Assembly (NCBI GenBank): GCA_015499995.1
Contig: JADNRV010000092.1
Span: forward strand, 1 to 64,000
Length of the DNA stretch: 64,000 nucleotides
Direction of reading: 5' to 3'
Source: Flammula alnicola
Lineage: Eukaryota > Basidiomycota > Agaricomycetes > Agaricales > Strophariaceae
The notes beneath the pieces are model-generated. The model ran no database searches, was not told the origin of the DNA, and saw nothing but the letters and a program-made list of their open reading frames with translations. Below are positions 11,103 to 22,124 of this stretch, piece after piece; the first letter of the stretch is position 1; each line of letters begins with the position of its first letter. The position numbers and the translations under genes were made by a program.

Positions 11103-12404
11103 ATGCCTGCTATTCCTTCTACCTCTGCTACTCCTGCTATTGAAGTGCCCTCTGTAGAGGGTATTCCACCTGCTGACCTTCCCAATGTGGGCACTATAGT
11201 TCACTTTGGAGGAAGTAACTTTAGGTGGAGTATCAAGAAGTGTTTTTTAACCTACAGCCAAGTATGTTGCTTTGATAATTCTGGATAATCTAACACATTG
11301 CTAATATTTCAGTAGGTTGGTGATAGACCTTTTGCTGAGGTCACTGTCTTAATGGACAAGCTCAAGCCCAAGCCAGTCAAATGGTTTGCAGTGCAAGAGT
11401 TTCATGAAGATGGAGGCTGTCACTGGCATGTTTTGGTGTGCTGGGACAAAGTCTTTCGCTCCAGGAGTTCTAGAGCCATGGACATTGATGGTGTCCATCC
11501 TCATGTAAGAACGTAAGCACTTTTTTTTTCAATCAAAATTTTTGATTATAACCAACAAATTTTTAGACTTCCTACAGAACACAATATGGATAAAGTGATC
11601 CAGTATATGCGAAAAACCCCAGGTGCTCTGACAATGGGCAACTGGGTGCCTCCTTTAGTGCAAGAGCATATTGGAACCAAAAAGGAGGTGTGGAGCTATA
11701 TTAATAATGTGAGTCATTTTACCTATTAATAATAAAAACAACACTTAAACTGGTTATAGGCATCCACAGAAGAAGAATTCTGGGCTCGCATTCGAATTCA
11801 TGCACCCTATGAAGAAACAAATAACTACCACAACCTGCTTTTTTGTTGCCAAGTGCGCTACAAGCATGAGAAAAAGCAGACTTTTCAATCAGATTACCAG
11901 CCTGGGGATTTTCCTCACATTACTTCAGCAATGAAGAACTGGTATGAAAGATACATCAAGTCTGAGAATCCTGGAAAGAGGCCCAAAGCTTTAGTCATCT
12001 GGGGGCCTTCCAGAACAGGTAAAACAGAGTGGGCCAGATCACTTGGTGAGTGATATTTTTTTAACAGATGATAAATTACTGAATAATCCTTAGGCCATCA
12101 TATCTACTTCAATTCCATTTTCAACTTGGATCAGTTTGATGAAGGAGCTGAATATGTTATCTTTGATGACTATGACCCCAAAAACTTCACTAACTACAAG
12201 TGTTGGTTTGGTGGACAGGCAGAGTTTAATCTGACTGACAAGTACACCAGGAAGAGGACTGTCAAATGGGGAAAGCCAATGATTTGGCTGTCTAATGCCA
12301 ATCCACTTGAAGATCCAGTATTTGATTCTGATTGGTTGGCAGCTAATACTGCAGTAGTCCATCTAGATAGCAAGCTGTTTGATGAACCAGAAGTTCCTTT
12401 CTGA
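11103..12404 (+). CDS. Endogenous rolling-circle replication initiator (Rep) of the CRESS-DNA, gemini-/genomovirus-like type
   Basis: Five exons (11103-11261, 11316-11512, 11567-11708, 11760-12045, 12094-12404) joined by four GT-AG introns of 48-54 nt give 364 codons with every phase matching and no stop. The HUH endonuclease motifs are in order: motif I KCFLTYS in exon 1, motif II CHWHVL in exon 2, motif III VIQYMRK with the nucleophile Tyr in exon 3. The superfamily-3 helicase follows: Walker A GPSRTGKT at the end of exon 4, Walker B VIFDDYD in exon 5, and motif C with the sensor Asn in WLSNANP. In viruses Rep nicks the origin, ligates it and unwinds DNA in the nucleus. No coat-protein gene or credible origin hairpin is nearby, so this is an integrated, spliced copy, not a whole viral genome. 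The ATG at 11103 was chosen as the first in frame. Only six CpG occur in 1302 bp. It could be domesticated, or be the replicase of a Rep-driven mobile element. Confidence 0.93.
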
Positions 12405-13316
12405 ACCTGATAAAATATTTACAGCATGCTTGTATTTGTAGGCCATTACTTTACACACAGAAAAATTTCCCTCTTTTATTTTCTGCACTCCCATCTAGAA
12501 AGATATAGAAATTATGTTTTATTCTATACCTGTGTTTTTGAAATGCTATTTGGAAACAACAATTTTCTAGCTATCCTAATGACCACCATGCAAGTAGTCA
12601 TAACACTGAAAAAGACTCTCAAGAAACCATAGAACTCAATGTACTATTTTCATCTGTTGTAGGACTTGAGAAGTAGACATGTGCACTCAGAACACTTGAA
12701 TGTATGTGTATAAGCAGGCTATAACACTGAAGCAAGAGGTAATGTTACCACAAAGCATTTAAATCCTGCATTGCCATTTTAGTGAACCACTCAAACAAGT
12801 GAATAGTGGGCAATAGACAACCAATATACAAGTTAATCAAGCCTGTGATGTCTGGAGTTTGTGATGCATGAGTGGTAACAAAAGAAAGATAGAGCAAGCA
12901 CCATGGAGAAAAACTGCAGTGCTCATAATGCATAAAGAATGTCAATACAAGGGTCAGGGACAGGAGAGCCTAATAACAGAAGAGAAATGCAAACATTTTG
13001 ATAACTGCTGCAGGAACACATAGACTGCAAGCCAAGTATGGTACAAAGCATCCAACACATACACATATTTGTCAATGGCATGCCAGTGATTTTATTGTGC
13101 ATCTAATAATTATGTGTTACAATGGATGGGAGGGAAACAGTTATCATGTTTAATAACTTCAGATCAGAGCCTATACAGTGAAGAAGGGCTTGGACAACAC
13201 TGCATGTATCAATGTTCTTCTATCCAGGTCTACAAAGCAAAGCAGATAGCAAGGCCAGAGGGGCATGAGGATGAACTGGCAACCAGTGCCACGAGTTTGT
13301 AGCAATTCATAATTCC
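12405..13316. other. AT-rich gene-free stretch after the Rep gene
   Basis: It has no credible reading frame, coat-protein-like frame or terminal repeat. CpG remains rare until about 13290. Confidence 0.6.
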
Positions 13317-13454
13317 TAGAAAGGACACTGCATACAACAGAGCAGGGGCTGGCACTGGCACGTCAACCATTCGTACCTCTTTGGTCCTGAACAAGGCTAA
13401 AGCTCGCATTTTAGAGCCAGCGGGTGGTGGTTCATATTCGGGGTTGACGTCCAT
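13317..13454 (-). pseudogene. N-terminal fragment of a zinc-type (medium-chain) dehydrogenase
   Basis: On the minus strand an ATG at 13409 begins MRALALFRTKEVRMVDVPVP, the usual N-terminal strand pattern of medium-chain alcohol dehydrogenases (MKALVL...VVDVPVPEP). Homology is lost after about 25 residues, exactly where the AT-rich, CpG-poor block begins. The rest of the gene has been replaced by repeat-type DNA. A longer frame reaches 13454. The call rests on a short match, so it is moderate. Confidence 0.45.
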
Positions 13455-14905
13455 CTCGAAGGGACCGAGACACTAGCCGTAGATTTGAGGCTTCTATCAG
13501 TTTTGCGAAACCAATATATTCACTGGGGCGGCGGTCGGGGACAGAGGAAGACAATAAAGACGCGTATGGCCGACGTTGCCGCAGTGCATGGACCGTAAGC
13601 AGAGGCAGGAATACGAAGCATTCACATATTCGTCGACGGCTTATCGATTTTATCGCGCGTTTCAAGTCTTTATTGCGCGCCTAAAGTCTGCGCTGCGACG
13701 ACCGGTTTTTTTTTGCCGGCGTTCGTCAAGCGTTCGCAATGTCCAAAGGAATATCGGGACCGAGAGGGCAGGGGCCGGGGACAGGCGATCCAATAATAAA
13801 CATCACAGCGTGTCTTTTTTCCAGAGCGCGTAATGACCAGGCAAGATGGACGAGGCCAATAATAGGAGGACACCGAAACGGACGGCGTCACGATGTCGAT
13901 GAGCTATTTTGAGATAGTCGACCTGAGGATATCCTGGCGAGGTCTTGGAATTGCTCCGCGGGACTTGGATCTCCTATGGGGGACGCAGATAAATGGCAAG
14001 CGTGGCCAGAGTTGTATTTGGAATCGAGACCGATAAGGGATGGGTTGAGTTTCCGAGAAACAGCACTCGAAAAAGCGAGAACTGGAAGAGGGATGGATGA
14101 GAAAGGGACGGAGGAAATTGCAAGAGGGGAAAGAAAGAATCACACTATATAAATGACGGAATCTTGAGAGAGCATGTCTTCTGGACCCGTCGATCTTGGA
14201 ACGATCGGCTGGGAAGGGGATGTATATGGATGACAAGAGGAGTGATGGATAAGATTTTCTGGGACAAGGGTGGAGAATCCTGGGCGGAGAAGCCTTGGCG
14301 GAGAGAAAGTGGAGGGAGTGGACTGGACATCATCCACTGCAATGGCGGGGATGTTGTTGACGATGAGCGGGGTTACCCAGTATGGATGTGACGTGACAAA
14401 GGGTAAAGGGGAGTGTGACTGTTCTGTTTCGTTGATTCTCATTATTCCCTCTGAGCAGTGTGTGCAGAGAGAACGAGTTGACGGTCCATCCAATACGCGG
14501 CCATCCACCAGTTTTGTCCCGCTCCAGTCCTGTATTCGCGGAAAAGAGCGGACGAGACTTATCGGCTCGAATCTGCGTCTGTCTGTGTTTCCAATCGTGC
14601 TGACTCACACACCTCCCCACCATCGATTTTTTGTTTCTGCACTCTCCAGCGTCGGTTCCGGTCCGTCTCCAATCGCCATCCCTCCTCCCCGCTCATCCAG
14701 ACGCGCTGTCCACGTGTTCTCTTCCGACGCGTCGTTTGTCCGCCCCTTTTTAGAGTATGTCCCCATTCCCCCTCTCCTCCCCTCCCCCCCTCCCCACTCA
14801 CCTACCCACACCTAGACTATAACTTTTTACGACGCGACGACCTCCCTTGGACCGTAAGCATTCATTCCCTAATAGATATCCAGTCCCTAACCCCCTCTTC
14901 CAGAC
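13455..14905. other. GC-richer intergenic region upstream of SNF5
   Basis: The base composition changes here to that of the gene-rich part. Long open frames on the minus strand (for example 14140-14508) have skewed composition and no recognisable domain. The 200 bases before 14906 are pyrimidine-rich (CCTCTCCTCCC runs), a common feature of fungal promoters just upstream of the start. Confidence 0.5.
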
Positions 14906-17900
14906 ATGAACCCCAACAGCTTTTCCCAGCAAGGCGGCAGTAGTGGCGGCGCCATCAACCCCGCCATGCTCTCCGCCTTTCAGAACTCGCAAAAGGCGAC
15001 CGGCTTTCCTGGTGCAGTCACAAACCTCAACCCCGCACAGATCCTCAACAACGCTGCTGGCGGCATCGTCCCCATCTACCCAAACAACATCTCCATGGGC
15101 ATGGGTATGGGCATGAACGGCTCAGGAAACACCATCTCTCCCAGCCAGCTCATGCACCAACAGCAGCAGCAGAGCAGTATCATGCTCAGTGGTGGTGGAG
15201 GAGGAGGAAGCATCAACCCAGCTGTACTCACCGCACCCTCCTCGTCCTCCTCGCAGCACCAGCCCCAACATCAACAGCAGCAGCACCACCCCCAACACTC
15301 TTCCTCATCCGGCCCCAAATCAACATATACGCCATGCTCAATGCCCTCGGCATATCGCGCGAGCAATTTGCCGCCCTCTCCCCCAGGACCGCAACCTCGC
15401 CGCACAAAAGTACATGTCCGCTGCCCACATGCAAAACACCCAGTTCGAGCGAATGCAGCAGCAGCAGCTCCAGATCGAGCGCGAGCGCCAGTCTATGGCC
15501 ATGGGCATGCCCAATGGTATGGGTGGGATGGGCAGCATGGGCGGCGCTGGAATGTCCAGCATGGGCAACATGAACATGTCCAATATGAACATGGGTATGG
15601 GCAGCATGTCGCACATGTCCAACGCCAGCATGGGTGGGATGTCCCACATGTCCAACCAAGGTCAAGGCCAGCAGCAACACTCCCAGCAGCAAGCGTTCGA
15701 CCGCCCCTCGAGCTCGGCGTCCTCGCACTCAACCTCCCACGCCCACCCCCAGTCGCAGCAGCAAAACCAGATGATGCCCCCGCCGCCTCCGCGGCCGCCC
15801 ACAGCCCAAGGACACGGCGGCCAGCAGCAGCAGCAACTATCCCAGCAACAGCTCGCTCAGGCGCAAGCTCACCAACAGCAGCAGCAGCAAGGTCAGCACC
15901 TCTCGCGTCCGGGCACTGCCCTCTCCCATCGGTCGCCGACGATACCTGGTCCAGGGTCGGGCTCGATGCACGATATGATGCAGCAGCAGCAGCAGCAGCA
16001 AGGTCAAGGACAGCAGAGACCGCAGAGCAGGATGGTACGTCCTTCCTGATCATTTTTTTTCATTGTGCTGGCTTCTTTTTTCGAGTGTTCTCTCGTCGTT
16101 CAGGAGAAGCATAGTTCATTATTTTAATTGTTCTCTTTTACTTCATTCTACTTATCGACTTTACCTTGCCCCGCTCTCGTGTTTCATTTTATCCTTGATT
16201 CTTATCCATGGCTCTTCATTTCGTTGTTAATGCGTCGATTTTCTCATTTTCCTTCGACCCACATTTTTACCTTCCACCCCTCAACCTTAACAACGATGAA
16301 CTCACCTTCTCTTCCTCCTCCTCCTCCTACAGGCCCAGCGCGGCGACGGCATGATGAACGGCTTCAAGCCCTCGCAACCCCAACAAGGCCAACCCCAACA
16401 GCAGCAGCAACAGCAGCAAGGCCCCTCGCACCACCACCACCACCAACAACCCAACCAACAGTCCATGTTCAACGCCTCCCAAGGCCAAGCGCAAAGACCC
16501 CCCTCATCCCAAGGGCACCACCCGCAATCGTCGTCTGCGCAAGCACCCAACAACCCCGCCGCCGCTGCTAACGCCTCCAACGCCCCGCATCCGCACACGA
16601 CGTCCGCTTCGCCGCCCGCGAGTATGGGCTCGCCCTACCGCGGTGCGAAGAGGAAGCTTGCCGGCGAGATGGTCTCGTCCGCGGGCGGCGGCGGCATGGG
16701 CAGCCAAATGGGCGGCGGCGGCGCCGGTGGTATGTCCAGCATGAACCCGATGGGTGGCATGCCCGGCATGGGACCAAGCAGCATGGGCGGCGGCATGAAC
16801 CCGATGAACCCGATGAACCCGATGTCCGGCATGCCTGGCAGCATGGGCAGCAGCATGGCGGGCATGCCCAACATGTCTGGCATGCAGGGGATGGCGAATA
16901 TGCCCGGAGGCATGGGCGGTAATATGGCTGCCCTCGCGCAGATGGGCGGTATGGGAGGAGGAGGAGGAGGAGGAGGAGGGGGGATACCCGGCAGCCCGCG
17001 GATAGGCGGTGGTGGGTTGGGGCTTGGCGGTATGGGTGCTGGACCTGGAGGAATGACTGGGCCTGGAGGAATGGGAGGAGCAGGAGGAGGGGTGATGGGC
17101 CCGCCTGGATTACCGCGCAGCGTGTCGGGCGACGGCATGGGCATGAACGCCATGAACAACATGGGTGGCATGGGCAACCTCGGCGGTGGCGGCGGCGGCG
17201 GCATGTCCAATCTTCCCAACATGGGCGGCATCAACAACATGTCCAACATGAGCAACATGCCCAACATGGGCGGTATGGGCGGCGGCAGCATGCCAGGCAA
17301 CATGCCCGGCAACATCAACATGGGCAACATGGGCATGAGCAACATGATGAATGGCGCACCGCGGGGATCGCCCCGGCCGCAGTCGTCTATGGGCATGGCT
17401 GGCATGCAGGGCGGCATGGGTGGAATGGGCGGCATGGGCATGGGTGGAGGCGGAGGAGGGATGGGTGGTATGAGTATCAGCGGCGGTGCAGGAGGAGTAG
17501 GAGGGATGAACATGGGCGGCGGCAGCGGCGCAGGCGGGATGGGCATGAACGTCGACATGCCTTCGCGCGTACACATGCCCCAGGGCGGTATGGGTGGCAT
17601 AAGCGCCCCGCAGACGCCCATGCGCCAAGGCTCTCTACCGCCCCAGTCGACGCCTACGCCCTCGCAGATGCCGCCGCAGCTCCAGAACCAAGGACCAGGA
17701 ACACCCATGAGACAAGGCTCGCTGCCGCCCTCTAGCTCCGGTCCGATGGGCCCTCAGCCTGGCATGGGTATGGGCGGCGGCGGCGTTGGAGGAGGAATGC
17801 CGATGAACATGGGCCAGCGCGCGAGTCTGCCCAATACGGGCGGCATGAATATAGGCATGGGCATGAACATGGGCATGGGTGGGTCGTCCGGCCCGCACCC

Positions 17901-20900
17901 GCCTTCTAGCCCACGCCCTGGCGGTGGTATCGGAGGACCGCAAGCCATGACCATGACGCCGTCGATATCCTCCTCGTCTATAGGGTCGATGTCTGGCGGT
18001 GGTATGCCGAATGTTGGCGGTCCGCAGATGACGGCGTCGGCTGCTGCTGGTGCTCAAGTTAATTCACTAGGCGGCGTTCCAGGAGGAGTACAAGCAGCCT
18101 CTGGAGGTCTTGGACCTAACGTCGGTGCACCAGGTGCCATGCCGGCGTCTTCGTCTTCTACAGGAGGAGCAGAAGGACTCAGCACAGGAGCTGCCTCCCC
18201 TGCTGGCCCGATCGGCGGTGCCTCAGGCTCCTCTCTCATGGCGCCCCCACCGCCTCTGCCCTCACACGTCAACTACAACCCCAAGACGACGGAAATCACC
18301 ATCGTGCCCCTGCTAACATCCCTTACGACAATCCCACCGCTTTCATCCGAGGAGATATCACAGGTCAAGGAGTGGATGGCGACGGACCGCGCGTATGAAG
18401 GTCTGTTGCGACAGATGCAAGGCCGCATGCTCGACGAGGCGAGGGAGGTCTTCAGCGTCGGCGGCGCGGCGGGTCCGATGTGGTGGGACCGCGGTGCGCC
18501 AGGCAATGGGACGGGTAATTGGAACAGATGGAGACGAGGCAGAGAGAGCTTTGATGTGCGATACCCGAGAACGAGAAGGGAGGGCGTGTCGCGGAGTGGA
18601 AGAAAAGGAGCAAGGAGAGAGGGCTTGAAACTGTAAGTGTTTCAATGTTTATTTTTAAATGTTCCTCGTTTTAATTTGTTCGTGAAACTTTTTAAGGCCG
18701 AGGAAGATCGATCCGGAGGATGCAAATAGGCCCGAGACGCTTGTTCCTATCCGTATCGAATTTGATGTCGAGCACCACAAAATGCGCGATACGTTTGTCT
18801 GGAATCTCAATGGTATGCTGTCATATTTTTTTCCTGTCTGTTTCATCGATATTGATTTTGCTTGTTTTTTTTTTCAGACGCCGTTGTTACTCCAGAAGCC
18901 TTTGCTCAGTCCATTGTAGAGGACTACAACCTTGCACCATCATATCACAGTGTCATCGTCAAGTCTATCCAGGACCAGTTGAGCGACTTCCGCGCTCATT
19001 CGACGAACTACGACGGCGACGGGGCCGAGCTCTTCGATAACGATGCAGCCAATGACGGTGCTGTTATCAAAGGTACCCTGGACGAAGAGAATGCCAAGTG
19101 GTGGGATGTCTGGCGGCGCAGAGTCAAGTTGCAGAGTGCGAGAGCCATAGCGGACGCGAACGCTCTTGCAGGCGACGGAGAAAGCGGAAAGACGGCCAAA
19201 CGCAACGGAAGTAGACAGCGCAGCAGTAGCCGGAAGAGGCGGAAGATGGTCAAGAACGAAGACGATCCCGACGCGGACGTGAGCATGTTGGCGGACAACG
19301 AGGACGAGCAAGATGACGAGAAAGACGAAAGCGAGAGAAAGAACAAGGCAGTATCGTTTGACCTTGATGACGAGGCTTATAAACCCCTGAGTGTGGAAGA
19401 GATTATGTTGAACGAGAAGGCTATGCACGAGGACATGCGGATTTTAATCAAGGTGCGCTGTTCATTTTATTTGCAGGTCTGCTCCTGGTTTTAATGTTTG
19501 CCGGATGTAGTTGGACATCATCGTTGGTTCTATCAAACTCGACGACCAATTTGAATGGGACTTGGATAATCCCATGGCATCGCCCGAGGAGTTCGCAGAA
19601 GTGTACGCGCAGGAACTGGGGCTCGGCGGTGAATTCAAGTATGTCAGCTCTCTTTTGCCATTCTTATATACCCGTTTCTTTTCGCCATATTCATCATTTG
19701 TTCACTCAAATTTATCCTTGATCCGTGATCGTCGTTCTTTTTCACGACATGCAGAACCGCCATTTCCCACTCGATAAGAGAGCAAGTCCAGACCTACAAC
19801 AAGTCGCTCTTCCTCGTAGGGCATCCCTCCGATGGGACTGCTGTCCAGGATGACGACCTCAAGCAGTCCTTCTTGCCCAGCCTCACCTCCGGTGCACGCC
19901 CTGTTGGTGATGTCCTGATGTTCACGCCGTTGCTCAATTACCTTAGCGATGGCGAGCTCGAGCGCACCGAAAAGGAAAGAGATAAGGATCTCAATAAGCG
20001 CCGGAAGAGGAACACTCGTGGACGCAGAGGTATCGCTTTGCCGGATCGCGAACCCATCAGGACATATCGTACACCTGCAATTGGGTTCCCAGAGCTGGAC
20101 GCTGCGACACTGGCGTTGGCAGCAGCGGCGAATGCCCCCATGTCCCGCCGTGCGGCTGCGGCAGCTGCCTCGCTTACCATTGCCAACATGGTTGCGTCGG
20201 AAAATGGGACGGCGTTTATGCCTCAGACGATGCCCTCTGCTCCCCAGCCCACACCTGCGGCCACGACGCCGAAGGACAAGAAGCCCAAGGGTCTTTTCAA
20301 GGCCCCCACCTATCCTTCTTCTGTACTGCGTCCGCGAGCCCTCGTTGTTGCGCCTACCCCTTCAACTGCTGCGGATGTCTCATCAATGCCACCTGTACCT
20401 GCCGACAACGAGGCCCCGCGCTCGTCATCGTCTGCTGCACCGCCGCCGCCAGACAACAGAACCAACAAGGTCCTCACGGCCAAGAAGCAAAAGGAGCTCG
20501 AGAGAGAGGCGAAGGAAAAGGAATTCGTGGACGGCCAGCATCCCAATTACATCGACGGAGTGTGGCATTGCTCGAACTGCGGCTGCCCCGAGAGCATCGC
20601 TGTTGGTAGGAGAAAAGGTCCATTAGGTGATAAGTCACAGTGTGGAACTTGTGGTATGTGGTTTTATACTTTGCCGCGTGGTGTGATTGTGTTGATGTCA
20701 TTTCTTTTAAGGCAAATTTTGGCACAGACATAGGAGACCTAGACCTGTGGAGTACAACTCAGACCCTGACTTCCATTCAGGCGTCAAGCAGAAGGAGGCT
20801 GACGCGACAAAGACACCTGCATCGAAGAAAAAGGGTGCTGCCGCGGCCCTGCGTGCTCAGAGTGCGGCCCACAGTGCTACGCCAGCAGCGGATGCCTCAG

Positions 20901-21582
20901 AACCCCAGACGCCGACCCGTTCAAATGGAGATGTCGAAGGCTCTTCTCGCAAGTCGCCCACACCAGCTGCTCCTGCTAACGACGATGATAGAGCGATGTC
21001 ACCTGTCTCGACGGCTTCGAGTGCTTCAGAACCTCCTCTCGCACAAAGAGTTAAAATGAACGGGCATCATTCTAAGCCTACGCCTACGCCGGCTCCGGCT
21101 CCCGCTACTCCAGTCAAACCTCAGCCAGCTGACCCTACATCGACTCCTGCTCCTCCAGCCGCAGCTCCAGTAAGCCCTTCGAAGACATGGGTAAGTCGTC
21201 TTCGCTACACATCGAAACAATGTTGAACCCCTTTCCTTTTGAAGCCACCACCATGGTTGTCAAGCGCGATGCAAGCTATGCAAGCGAGATACCCCAATGA
21301 CAGATTTGAAGTGATATTGCGCAAAGTCAACGCAAGTAGTACGCCTGAGTGGCGGATCAAATGCTTGGATTGCCCTGGCAAGGTGCGCACGTTTGCGAAT
21401 GATTGAAATAGGCAGCTTTCTGATTCCATCCATCATAGCTGTATACCCCTGGCCCTGGAGAGACATTGTCGAATTATGACGTCCATCTGAAAAACCGTCA
21501 ACATCGTCAACGCGTCAATGATCGCCTTGATCGCCTTGCCGCCGCCGCGACTGAGGGCGGTGCTGACACTACAAAACCATAG
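14906..21582 (+). CDS. snf5: SNF5/INI1-family subunit of a SWI/SNF-type chromatin remodeller, with C-terminal GATA-type finger
   Basis: Nine exons: 14906-16034, 16333-18632, 18697-18812, 18878-19452, 19511-19638, 19755-20653, 20712-21190, 21245-21382, 21439-21582, about 1970 codons. The first ~1100 residues are low complexity: poly-Gln, Gly-Met repeats (MGGMGSMGG style) and Pro/Ser. The SNF5 core starts near residue 1145 with LVPIRIEFDVEHHKMRDTF and VTPEAFAQSIVEDYNL (repeat 1); LDIIVGSIKLDDQFEWDL is repeat 2. A CSNCGCPESIAVGRRKGPLGD ... CGTCGKFWHRHRRP finger (about residues 1688-1733) is the GATA-like finger typical of fungal SNF5/Sfh1. The protein should act in nucleosome remodelling at promoters. 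Two single-base losses in exon 1 (about 15313-15320 and 15380-15384) break the frame around LNALGISREQFAALSP. Both look like homopolymer undercalls. Membership in SWI/SNF rather than RSC is inferred from the Gln-rich N-terminus. Confidence 0.93.
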
Positions 21583-22124
21583 TTTATCTACTAACGAATC
21601 CCTTTTTTGCTATCCTGTGATTACTATCTCCCTCTACCCTCTCCTTCATTTGTCATTGGCTCTTCAACTCGTTATGCTGTTGTTTTCTTATCACGTTAAA
21701 GCTCTCTGTATCGTTATAATTTCGATCTGTAATTCCGAACTATATGGGTAATTCATTTCTTCCAATGGACAGAATAGTGGATTTTATCCAGCAAGGTCCG
21801 CCATATGTAATATGATTAACTTTTCAGCACCTGAATCGCAGCAACATGACCCAAGTCTGAACTGATTTGCTGGAAACACTAGACTGAAGGTCGCCTAAAT
21901 GATATTATATGAATGTTGGTTTCCAGCGGGCTGCTCTATCGGCGTGAATTGCCGCTGATCAGAGTATTTCGAAGTTGGTCACAGTTTCTCACTTTCCTGC
22001 CAGCCTTCAAAGCAGACATAATAAAGACCAGAGAGATTTTACGTCCGTCATGCATCATGTCCAATAAATAAATAAACAACCAGTATCCAACACTTGATCG
22101 TACACCATGAAATTATGTAAAAGA
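21583..22124. other. Intergenic space between convergent genes
   Basis: SNF5 (+) and the GT15 gene (-) end toward each other. No gene is seen, only AT-richer 3'-flanking sequence for both. Confidence 0.6.

Noticed and set aside
15313..15384. Programmed ribosomal frameshifting in SNF5
   Set aside because: The breaks have no common slippery motif and recur in unrelated genes, often in C-runs. Missing bases explain them better.
16635..17708. Long Pro/Met-rich minus-strand frame
   Set aside because: It is the antisense shadow of the Gly/Met repeats in SNF5 exon 2.
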